Source of the DNA: Arthrobacter ramosus
GTDB lineage: Bacteria; Actinomycetota; Actinomycetes; Actinomycetales; Micrococcaceae
Direction of reading: 5' to 3'
NCBI RefSeq assembly: GCF_039535095.1
Contig: NZ_BAAAWN010000001.1
Location: forward strand, 992,001 to 1,056,000
Length of the DNA: 64,000 bases
The notes beneath the pieces were generated by a model, which was given only the letters and a program-made list of their open reading frames with translations, searched no databases and was not told where the DNA came from. A program made the translations under genes and the position numbers. Positions 43,243-50,116 of this stretch are shown piece by piece; positions within the stretch are counted from its first letter, which is position 1, and every line of letters begins with the position of its first letter.

Positions 43243-44409
43243 ATGAGCAAGAAAGTACGCCTTGGCATCATCGGCCTGGGCCAGCAGGGCGGCACGTACG
43301 CCAAGTTCATCACTGACGGAATGGTTCCGAACATGGTGATCGGCGCTAACTGCGACACCGATCCTGCAAAGAAGGAACTGGCCGCCTCCCGGTACCCTGA
43401 GGCGCCTTTCTACGACGACTACATCGCCATGCTTGAAAGCGGCGACGTCGATGCGATCGTCACGTGCGTGCCCCACTACCTGCACCCGGAAATGGGTATC
43501 GAATCGCTCAAGCGCAATATCCACGCCCTCGTGGAGAAGCCCGCCGGTGTCTACACCAAGCAGGTCAAGGAGCTCAATGAGTTCGCGGCCTCCAAGCCTG
43601 AGCTTTCCTTCGGCATCATGTTCAACCAGCGCAACAACCCGCTCTACAAGAAGCTCAAGGAGATCGTCGACAACGGCGAGATCGGGGCCATCCGCCGCAC
43701 CAACTGGATCATCACCAACTGGTGGCGTCCGCAGGGCTACTACAACTCCAGCGAATGGCGCGCCACGTGGGGCGGCGAAGGCGGCGGTGTCCTGGTCAAC
43801 CAGGCACCCCACCAGCTTGACCTGTGGCAATGGATCTGCGGCGTACCGAAGTCCGTCTACTCCAAGGTGGCGTACGGATTCCGCCGGGACATCGCCGTCG
43901 AAGACGAGGTCACCGCCGTCGTGGACTACGGTAACGGCGCCACCGGCGTCTTCGTCACGGCCACGCACGACCTCGTGGGCACGGACCGCTTCGAGATCCT
44001 GGGCGACCAGGGCAAGATCGTGGTGGAAAACAGCAAGACCGCCACCGTCACCCGCCTGGTCAAGCCCGAGCGCGAACTCAGCGACGGCATGGACATGGAC
44101 GATGTCCGCAAGCTCTTCATGGGCGAGTTGAAGGCCGAGGACTACTACACCACCGAGGTCATCGAGTTCGAGTCGGCCTGGGGCGGACAGCACGCCGGGG
44201 TCCTGGAGAACTTCGCGGCCAACATCCTGGACGGAACTCCGTTGTTGGCACCCGGATCGGACGGCATCAAAGGCGTCCGACTGGCGAATGCCATCCACCT
44301 GTCGAGTTGGACCGGCAGGGAGGTCTCCCTGGACTTCGACGAGGAGGAGTACATGCGCGAACTCAACAAGCGCATCAGCGAGGAAGGCAAGTTCGCCGAG
44401 CGCTCGTAG
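43243..44409 (+). CDS. Gfo/Idh/MocA-family sugar dehydrogenase (second copy)
   Basis: 388 residues, ATG 43243. N-terminal RLGIIGLGQQGGTYAKFI binds NAD(P); HALVEKPAGVYTKQV holds the EKP motif; GGGVLVNQAPHQLDLWQWICG holds the catalytic His. It is longer than the first copy by about 50 residues, with an inserted stretch DMDDVRKLFMGELKAEDYYTT near residue 290. Two such dehydrogenases in one operon suggest an oxidation and a later reduction, or two substrates. Confidence 0.91.
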   Translation: MSKKVRLGIIGLGQQGGTYAKFITDGMVPNMVIGANCDTDPAKKELAASRYPEAPFYDDYIAMLESGDVDAIVTCVPHYLHPEMGIESLKRNIHALVEKPAGVYTKQVKELNEFAASKPELSFGIMFNQRNNPLYKKLKEIVDNGEIGAIRRTNWIITNWWRPQGYYNSSEWRATWGGEGGGVLVNQAPHQLDLWQWICGVPKSVYSKVAYGFRRDIAVEDEVTAVVDYGNGATGVFVTATHDLVGTDRFEILGDQGKIVVENSKTATVTRLVKPERELSDGMDMDDVRKLFMGELKAEDYYTTEVIEFESAWGGQHAGVLENFAANILDGTPLLAPGSDGIKGVRLANAIHLSSWTGREVSLDFDEEEYMRELNKRISEEGKFAERS

Positions 44410-44476
44410 TTCGTGGGGCACCCCCAGCAGCGCACGCAGCGGGGCACTTAAGCAGGGCGGTCGCCGGCCGAATGGT

Positions 44477-44518
44477 TTGGCAACCGTCCTGCTTTTTGTT
44501 GCCAAGCCAGATTACGAT
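44477..44518 (+). promoter_or_regulatory. Inverted LacI half-sites and -10 before the lacI-type gene
   Basis: TTGGCAAC at 44477-44484 is repeated inverted as GTTGCCAA at 44498-44505, both halves of the operator found elsewhere in the cluster. TACGAT at 44513-44518 could be the -10, which would put transcription start at the GTG codon itself. This suggests autoregulation and a leaderless message. Confidence 0.5.
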
Positions 44519-44524
44519 GGAGCA

Positions 44525-45571
44525 GTGACTGAAGCGACGAATTCCGGAGCAGCAACTTTCCCTGCCAAGCGTGGACGCGGGGAGAGATCCTCGCCCACCA
44601 TTTACGACATCGCGAAGCTGGCGGGAGTCAACCCATCTACGGTTTCGCGCGCGCTGAGCAAGCCAGGCAGGGTCAGTGCCAAGACCCAGAAGATCATCGA
44701 GGATGCCGCCGAGCAGCTGAAGTACCAGGTGAACCCCTTCGCACGGGCACTTCCCACCGGCCGTACCCAGACGATCGGACTGATCGTCGCGGATATCACC
44801 AACCCGACGTTCTTCGACATTATCCGCGGTGCGGAAACCACGGGGTCCGGCCGGGACTACACCCTGGTGCTGGCCGAGTCCGCAGAGTCACCCGAAACTG
44901 AACTGATCGCGGCCCGCAGGATGTTGAGTTCGGTGGACGGCCTCATTTTGGCGAGTCCGCGCATGGACGACGAAAAGATCCTGGACTTGGCTGCGGACAA
45001 GCCGGTGGTCGTGATCAATCGCGAAATAGATGGAGTGCCATGCGTGGTCCCGGACGTCAACACGGGGATTAGCCAGGCCGTGCGGAGCCTTGCCGCCAAC
45101 GGCCACCGGGAGCTTGCTTATGTCGCGGGGCCGCCGCAGTCCTGGATGTCGCGCCGCCGCTGGGAAGGCGTCCAAGCCGCCTGCGATTGGTACAAGGTGG
45201 GGGCGGTCCGCTTGGAATCGTCCAAGCCAACCGTCGACGGCGGCCGCCAAATAGCGCGCGACGTCCTGGCGAGCGGTGCGACGGCGGTGATCACCTATAA
45301 CGATCTCCTCGCCATAGGCCTCATGCAGGAGCTTCAGGCCGCCGGCATGCACGTTCCGGACCAGATCAGCATTGTGGGCTTTGACGACATCTTCGGGGCA
45401 GACTTCACGACGCCGGCGCTTACTACCGTGAGGTCGCCGTTGGGGGAGTGCGGTTCCCGCGCTGCCACCCTCCTGCTGGACATGTTGCTAGGCCACGATT
45501 GGCCCGCGGGAGCAGTTCGCGTAGATACGGAGCTCGTGGTGCGCGGCTCCAGCGGACGGCTGATTGCCTAG
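44525..45571 (+). CDS. LacI-family transcriptional regulator
   Basis: 348 residues from the GTG at 44525; the open frame upstream belongs to no gene. Helix-turn-helix TIYDIAKLAGVNPSTVSRALSKPGRVSAKTQ (residues 25-55), hinge region, then a periplasmic-binding-type sensor (IGLIVADITNPTFFDIIRGAE, AVITYNDLLAIGLMQEL, ISIVGFDDIFGADF). It lies between the dehydrogenase operon and the glucuronate genes, and matching palindromes precede its own gene and three others. Likely local repressor of the sugar-acid regulon. Confidence 0.94.
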   Translation: MTEATNSGAATFPAKRGRGERSSPTIYDIAKLAGVNPSTVSRALSKPGRVSAKTQKIIEDAAEQLKYQVNPFARALPTGRTQTIGLIVADITNPTFFDIIRGAETTGSGRDYTLVLAESAESPETELIAARRMLSSVDGLILASPRMDDEKILDLAADKPVVVINREIDGVPCVVPDVNTGISQAVRSLAANGHRELAYVAGPPQSWMSRRRWEGVQAACDWYKVGAVRLESSKPTVDGGRQIARDVLASGATAVITYNDLLAIGLMQELQAAGMHVPDQISIVGFDDIFGADFTTPALTTVRSPLGECGSRAATLLLDMLLGHDWPAGAVRVDTELVVRGSSGRLIA

Positions 45572-45615
45572 ATTCAAGCCATCCCCGGGAGCAGTTGCAA
45601 CGGGATGGCAATAGA

Positions 45616-45654
45616 TGGCAACCGGTTGACAGATTGATTTTTCCGGCTGAAAAT
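45616..45654 (+). promoter_or_regulatory. LacI-type operator and promoter of uxaC
   Basis: TGGCAACCGGTTGACA at 45616-45631 is a 16-base palindrome with one mismatched pair. Its right half includes a consensus -35, TTGACA (45626-45631). GAAAAT at 45649-45654 is a fair -10 after 17 bases. Transcription would then start at or next to the uxaC ATG at 45661. Confidence 0.65.
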
Positions 45655-45660
45655 TGACCT

Positions 45661-47067
45661 ATGTCACAGTCGATCGCAGCCAATCCTGACCGGCTCCTGC
45701 CCGCGGATCCCGGGACGCGCAGCATTGCGCGCTCGCTTCTGGAGCGCGTCCAGGACCTGCCCATCATCTCTCCGCACGGCCACGTTGACGCCGCCGTCAT
45801 CGAGCACAACACCCCGTTCCCTGATCCGGCCGCGCTCCTGGTCAGCCCCGACCACTACGTCACCCGGCTGATCCACGCCAGCGGAGTCCCCATGGGCAAG
45901 CTGCTCTCGGGAGGCGCCAACCCCTCCGAATCGCGGGAGATCTGGCGGACCTTCGTCCAGTCCTGGCCCCTCTTCGAAGGCACTGCCTCCGGGTACTGGC
46001 TGCGCACGCAGTTCGAAAGTGTGTTCAAGCTCGGCGCGGACCTTGGCGAGATGTCTGCCGACGCCAGCTACGACGTCATTGCCGCCAAGCTCGTCGAGCC
46101 CGACTTCCGTCCCCGCCAGCTCTTCAAGGACTTCAACATCGAGGTCCTGGCCACCACGGACGATCCCCTGGACAGCCTGGCCAGCCACAAGGCCATCGCA
46201 GAGGACCCCTCCTTCAACGGCCGGGTGCTGCCGACCTTCCGTCCGGATGCCTACCTGAACATCGCCCACCCGGCGTGGAGTGCCAACGTCGAGCGGCTCA
46301 TCGAGACGGCGAGCGACGGCGCCACCGGCTACACCGGCTACATCACGGCCCTGGAAAACCGGCGTCGCTATTTCGTGGACCATGGCGCGGTCTCCGCGGA
46401 CCACGGCGTCCTCACCCCGGCAACGCTCAAGCTGGACCGGAGCGAAGCCGAGCGGATCTTCGAGCTTGCGCGTGCCGGCAAGGCCACGGCCGAGGACCGC
46501 AATACTTTCGAAGCCCACATGATGTACCAGATGGCCAGGATGTCCGTCGAAGACGGCCTGGTCATGACCATCCACCCGGGTTCGTTCCGCAACCACCACC
46601 AGCCCACCTTCGAGGCCTATGGTGCGGACACCGGACACGACATCCCGTTCGCCACCAACTACACCGAAGCCATCCGGCCCCTGCTCCAGGACTTCGGCAC
46701 GGCCAAGGACTTCCACTTGGTGCTGTTCACCCTGGACGAGACGGTGTTTTCCCGCGAACTGGCGCCGCTGGCAGGGTTCTATCCCTCCGTGTACCTCGGC
46801 GCACCGTGGTGGTTCCTCGATGCACCGGATGCCATCCTGCGCTTCCGCTCCGCCGTCACCGAAACCACGGGCTTCTCCCGGTCGTCGGGTTTCATCGACG
46901 ACACCCGCGCGTTCTGCTCCATCCCGGCCCGGCACGACGCCTCCCGCCGGATCGAAGCATCCTTCCTCGCCCGCCTCGTCGCCGAGCATCGTGTCAGCGA
47001 AGACCGTGCCCACGAAATCATCGTCGACGTCGTCGACTCCTCACCCCGAAGGGTCTTCAAGCTGTGA
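45661..47067 (+). CDS. uxaC: Glucuronate isomerase
   Basis: 468 residues, the normal UxaC length. LPIISPHGHVDAAVI carries the first metal His pair; FKDFNIEVLATTDDPLDSLASH and LVMTIHPGSFRNHH are strongly typical, as is the Asp/His-containing GADTGHDIPFATNYTEAIRPLL. It converts D-glucuronate to D-fructuronate (or galacturonate to tagaturonate) in the cytoplasm. No ribosome-binding site precedes the ATG, matching a leaderless message from the promoter at 45626-45654. Overlaps the next gene by 4 bp. Confidence 0.95.
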   Translation: MSQSIAANPDRLLPADPGTRSIARSLLERVQDLPIISPHGHVDAAVIEHNTPFPDPAALLVSPDHYVTRLIHASGVPMGKLLSGGANPSESREIWRTFVQSWPLFEGTASGYWLRTQFESVFKLGADLGEMSADASYDVIAAKLVEPDFRPRQLFKDFNIEVLATTDDPLDSLASHKAIAEDPSFNGRVLPTFRPDAYLNIAHPAWSANVERLIETASDGATGYTGYITALENRRRYFVDHGAVSADHGVLTPATLKLDRSEAERIFELARAGKATAEDRNTFEAHMMYQMARMSVEDGLVMTIHPGSFRNHHQPTFEAYGADTGHDIPFATNYTEAIRPLLQDFGTAKDFHLVLFTLDETVFSRELAPLAGFYPSVYLGAPWWFLDAPDAILRFRSAVTETTGFSRSSGFIDDTRAFCSIPARHDASRRIEASFLARLVAEHRVSEDRAHEIIVDVVDSSPRRVFKL

Positions 47068-48476
47068 CCAACGAACCCGAGCAGGCCGCGGATCTTCCCC
47101 GCTTGAGCCGTGCCATCAAGCCCATCGGCAAAGCCCCGGTGCGCATCGTGCACATGGGGCTGGGTGCCTTCCACCGATCCCACCAGGCGTGGTACACCCA
47201 GCATGCAGGCGACGCGGCGGAGTGGGGTATCGCCTCCTTCACGGGCCGCCGCCCGGATGCCGCAGAGGTCCTGGCCGCCCAGGACGGCCTCTATACCGTG
47301 GTCGAGCGTTCGGACGCCGGTGATTCTTTCGAAGTCATCGGCAGCATCGTCGAGGCTGTTGACGGTGCCGACGTCGAGCGCTTTGTCGAGCTTGTCGCCG
47401 CGCCGCTGACTTCGCTCATCACGCTCACCATCACCGAGGCCGCCTACCGGCTCGGGGCCGACGGCAAGTTGGACAACCAAGCGCCGGACGTCGTCGCGGA
47501 CCTCGCCTTGCTTGCTGACGGTTCTGCTTCCGGCAAGCCGACGACGCCGCTGGGCCGCCTGGTACTCGGCCTCGCCGCGCGCCGCGACGCCGACGCCGGT
47601 CCACTCGCCGTCGTCTGCTGCGACAATCTCTCCAACAACGGGACCGTTGCCAGAAGCGCCGTGATGGGGATGGCCAAGGCGTTCGACGCCGGGCTCGCCG
47701 CGTGGATCGACGCCAACGTCAGTTTTGTCAGTACCTCCGTTGACCGCATCACGCCGCGGACGACGGACGCCGATATCGATGCCGTCGCTGCCGGCTGCGG
47801 ATACCGCGACGAATCACCCGTGGTCGCCGAGCCCTTCCGCAACTGGGTCCTCAGCGGGGACTTCCCCGCGGGACGCCCGCACTGGGAAGACGCGGGCGCC
47901 GTTTTCGTGGACGAGATCGAGCCGTACGAGAACCGGAAGCTGTGGCTCCTCAACGGCGCCCACTCGCTCCTCGCCTATGCCGGCCAGCTGCGCGGACACA
48001 AGACAGTGGCCGAAGCGCTCGCCGACGATTTCTGCCGACGGGCGGTGGAGGACTTCTGGGACGAGGCCGCCTCCAGCTTGCATGGTGAGGGCTTGCGCAT
48101 CCCCGAGTATCGGGCTGCCCTGCTGGAACGCTTCGGGAATTCCCGGATCGCTCACCACCTGGCCCAGATAGCCATGGATGGCAGCGCCAAGCTGCGCATG
48201 CGGGCGCTGCCTGTGCTCCGCGCCGAGCGCGCCGCCGGCCGCAGCGGCCAAGCGGCTGCACGGATGATCGCGGCCTGGTCTGCCTACACCGCCACGGCAA
48301 CCGGTCTCCAGGACCCGCAGGCGGCAGACATCGCCGCCGCGAACCTCCTCACGGGCCGTGCCCGGCTCGAGGCTCTGCTCGGCCTCGTGGATCCGGACCT
48401 GGTTGCCGACGCGGCGATCGTGGACCTCGTCGAGCGCTTGGCCGAGACCTTCGCGGCCGCCGGCAACCTCAGCTAG
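47064..48476 (+). CDS. uxuB: Mannitol-dehydrogenase-family fructuronate reductase
   Basis: 470 residues from a GTG overlapping the uxaC stop (GTGA). VRIVHMGLGAFHRSHQAWYTQHA is the NAD-binding start of the polyol-dehydrogenase long-chain family. The catalytic region reads ENRKLWLLNGAHSLLAYAG with the Lys-Asn-His pattern and VVCCDNLSNNG before it. Directly after uxaC, the expected reaction is fructuronate to mannonate. Tagaturonate or mannitol activity cannot be excluded by sequence alone. Confidence 0.92.
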   Translation: MTNEPEQAADLPRLSRAIKPIGKAPVRIVHMGLGAFHRSHQAWYTQHAGDAAEWGIASFTGRRPDAAEVLAAQDGLYTVVERSDAGDSFEVIGSIVEAVDGADVERFVELVAAPLTSLITLTITEAAYRLGADGKLDNQAPDVVADLALLADGSASGKPTTPLGRLVLGLAARRDADAGPLAVVCCDNLSNNGTVARSAVMGMAKAFDAGLAAWIDANVSFVSTSVDRITPRTTDADIDAVAAGCGYRDESPVVAEPFRNWVLSGDFPAGRPHWEDAGAVFVDEIEPYENRKLWLLNGAHSLLAYAGQLRGHKTVAEALADDFCRRAVEDFWDEAASSLHGEGLRIPEYRAALLERFGNSRIAHHLAQIAMDGSAKLRMRALPVLRAERAAGRSGQAAARMIAAWSAYTATATGLQDPQAADIAAANLLTGRARLEALLGLVDPDLVADAAIVDLVERLAETFAAAGNLS

Positions 48477-48551
48477 TCCGGCAAGCACTTTCGACGGCGC
48501 CCGTCACCTTCCGCGCGAAGGCGATGGGCGCCGTCGTGTAGGCCCGGATAT

Positions 48552-48720
48552 CTGAGCGAGCGTTTGGCAGATAGACGAATTATGTGAGCGAGCGTTGGCG
48601 GAAAGTGCCACGTATGTGAGCCGGCGTTTGGCAGAACACACTCTCGCTCACATATACGGCACTTTCCGCCAACGCTCGCTCACCTTTGGCGGCTTTTTCG
48701 CCAACGCTCGCTCACCTCTT
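48552..48720. repeat. Cluster of GTGAGCGAGCGTTGGC repeats with long hairpin
   Basis: Five copies of a GTGAGCGAGCGTTGGCG-type unit occur here: three on the plus strand (near 48552, 48584, 48616) and two inverted (ending near 48683 and 48715). The copies at 48584-48620 and 48647-48683 form an inverted repeat of about 36 bp with two mismatches, around a 26-base loop containing a variant copy. No coding frame is supported. It lies between uxuB and manD and could act as terminator or as a mobile intergenic repeat. Confidence 0.8.
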
Positions 48721-48762
48721 CTGAGCGAGAGCCCTCGGAACATTTCTCCACGAAATAATCCT

Positions 48763-48799
48763 GCAACCGGTTGCCAAAAATTGTCATCCATCCTAAGAT
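48763..48799 (+). promoter_or_regulatory. LacI-type operator and promoter of manD
   Basis: GCAACCGGTTGC at 48763-48774 is a perfect 12-base palindrome, extended on the right to GCCA. The right half supplies TTGCCA (-35, 48771-48776), and TAAGAT at 48794-48799 follows after exactly 17 bases. Same operator-over-minus-35 design as at 40303 and 45616. Confidence 0.68.
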
Positions 48800-48876
48800 C
48801 GTCTTTACCCGCCCTGTGGTGCACGTCGCATCCGGGCCAGGCCAGCCCTCGATCAGCAACCCTGAAAGGACCAGCT

Positions 48877-50106
48877 GTGAAAATCATTGCTGCTGAAGTC
48901 TTCGTGACCAGCCCCACCCGGAACTTCGTGACTTTGCGGATCACCACCGAGGACGGCGTGACCGGCATCGGCGACGCGACCCTGAACGGCCGTGAACTCG
49001 CCGTGGCCGCGTATCTGAAGGAACACGTGGCGCAGCTGCTGATCGGCAAGGACCCGCACCGGATCGAGGACACCTGGCAGTTCCTTTACCGCTCCTCGTA
49101 CTGGCGCCGTGGCCCCGTCACCATGGCCGCCATCGCCGCCGTCGACATGGCGCTGTGGGACATCAAGGGCAAGGTGGCCGGACTGCCGGTCTACCAGCTC
49201 CTGGGCGGCGCCTCCCGCAACGGGCTGCGCGCGTACGGCCACGCCTCGGGCGCGGACATCCCCTCCTTGTTCGACTCGGTCCGGGAGCACCTGGAGCTCG
49301 GTTACAAGTCGATCCGCATCCAGACCGCCATCCCGGGCATCAAGGCCGTCTACGGCGTGGCCGCCCAGGCGCAGGCTTCGGGTGAGCGCTACGACTACGA
49401 GCCAGCCGGCCGCGGTGCGTTTCCGCAGGAAGAGGACTGGGACACGCGTGCCTACCTGCGCCACCTGCCCACGGTCTTTGAAGCAGTGCGCAACGAATTC
49501 GGCCCGGAAATCCCGCTGCTGCACGATGGCCACCACCGTATGACCCCCATCCAGGCCGCCAAGCTTGGCAAGGCGCTGGAACCGTACGATCTCTTCTGGC
49601 TCGAGGATTGCACCCCGGCCGAAAACCAGGAAGGGCTGCGCCTGGTCCGCCAGCACACCACGACCCCGCTGGCCATCGGTGAAATCTTCAACACGGTCTA
49701 TGACTTCCAGACGCTTATCAAGGAACAGCTGATCGATTACGTCCGGGCCGCGTCCACGCACTTCGGCGGGATCTCGCCGCTGAAGAAGGTCATGGACTTC
49801 GCTGCCCAGTACCAGATCAAGTCCGGATTCCACGGCCCCACCGACATTTCCCCTGTCGGGTTCGCCGCGCAGCTGCACGTTGGCCTTGCCATCCACAACT
49901 ACGGCATCCAGGAGTACATGCAGCACTCGGACAAGACCAACACGGTCTTCGAGCAGTCGATGACCTTCACCGACGGCTACCTGCACCCGGGCGACAAGCC
50001 GGGCCTCGGCGTCGACTTCAATGAAGAAGCCGCCAACTCCTTCCCGTACCAGCAGGCCTACTTGCCCTACAACCGCCTCGTGGACGGCACCGTTCATGAC
50101 TGGTAG
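48877..50106 (+). CDS. manD: ManD/RspA-type mannonate dehydratase (enolase superfamily)
   Basis: 409 residues from the GTG at 48877 with AAAGGA upstream. The sequence follows the ManD pattern throughout: [54 protein letters not shown], then metal ligands in [21 protein letters not shown] and LAIGEIFN. High-activity members dehydrate D-mannonate to 2-keto-3-deoxygluconate; other members are nearly inactive. Placed after uxaC and uxuB it completes glucuronate conversion to KDG, which supports the mannonate assignment. Confidence 0.9.
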   Translation: MKIIAAEVFVTSPTRNFVTLRITTEDGVTGIGDATLNGRELAVAAYLKEHVAQLLIGKDPHRIEDTWQFLYRSSYWRRGPVTMAAIAAVDMALWDIKGKVAGLPVYQLLGGASRNGLRAYGHASGADIPSLFDSVREHLELGYKSIRIQTAIPGIKAVYGVAAQAQASGERYDYEPAGRGAFPQEEDWDTRAYLRHLPTVFEAVRNEFGPEIPLLHDGHHRMTPIQAAKLGKALEPYDLFWLEDCTPAENQEGLRLVRQHTTTPLAIGEIFNTVYDFQTLIKEQLIDYVRAASTHFGGISPLKKVMDFAAQYQIKSGFHGPTDISPVGFAAQLHVGLAIHNYGIQEYMQHSDKTNTVFEQSMTFTDGYLHPGDKPGLGVDFNEEAANSFPYQQAYLPYNRLVDGTVHDW

Positions 50107-50116
50107 GAACGTAGCC

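Noticed and set aside
42265..44505. 746-codon open frame on the minus strand opposite the isomerase and dehydrogenase genes
   Set aside because: It spans two clear plus-strand genes and shows only mirrored codon bias, no recognisable domain.
45664..47013. 449-codon minus-strand frame opposite uxaC
   Set aside because: Antisense shadow of a well-matched enzyme gene; no start signal.
46275..47063. N-terminal extension of the uxuB frame through uxaC
   Set aside because: The dehydrogenase begins at the GTGA overlap; upstream sequence is out-of-frame uxaC.
48552..48720. CRISPR array
   Set aside because: Repeats occur in both orientations with irregular spacing and no uniform spacers; no cas genes are present.
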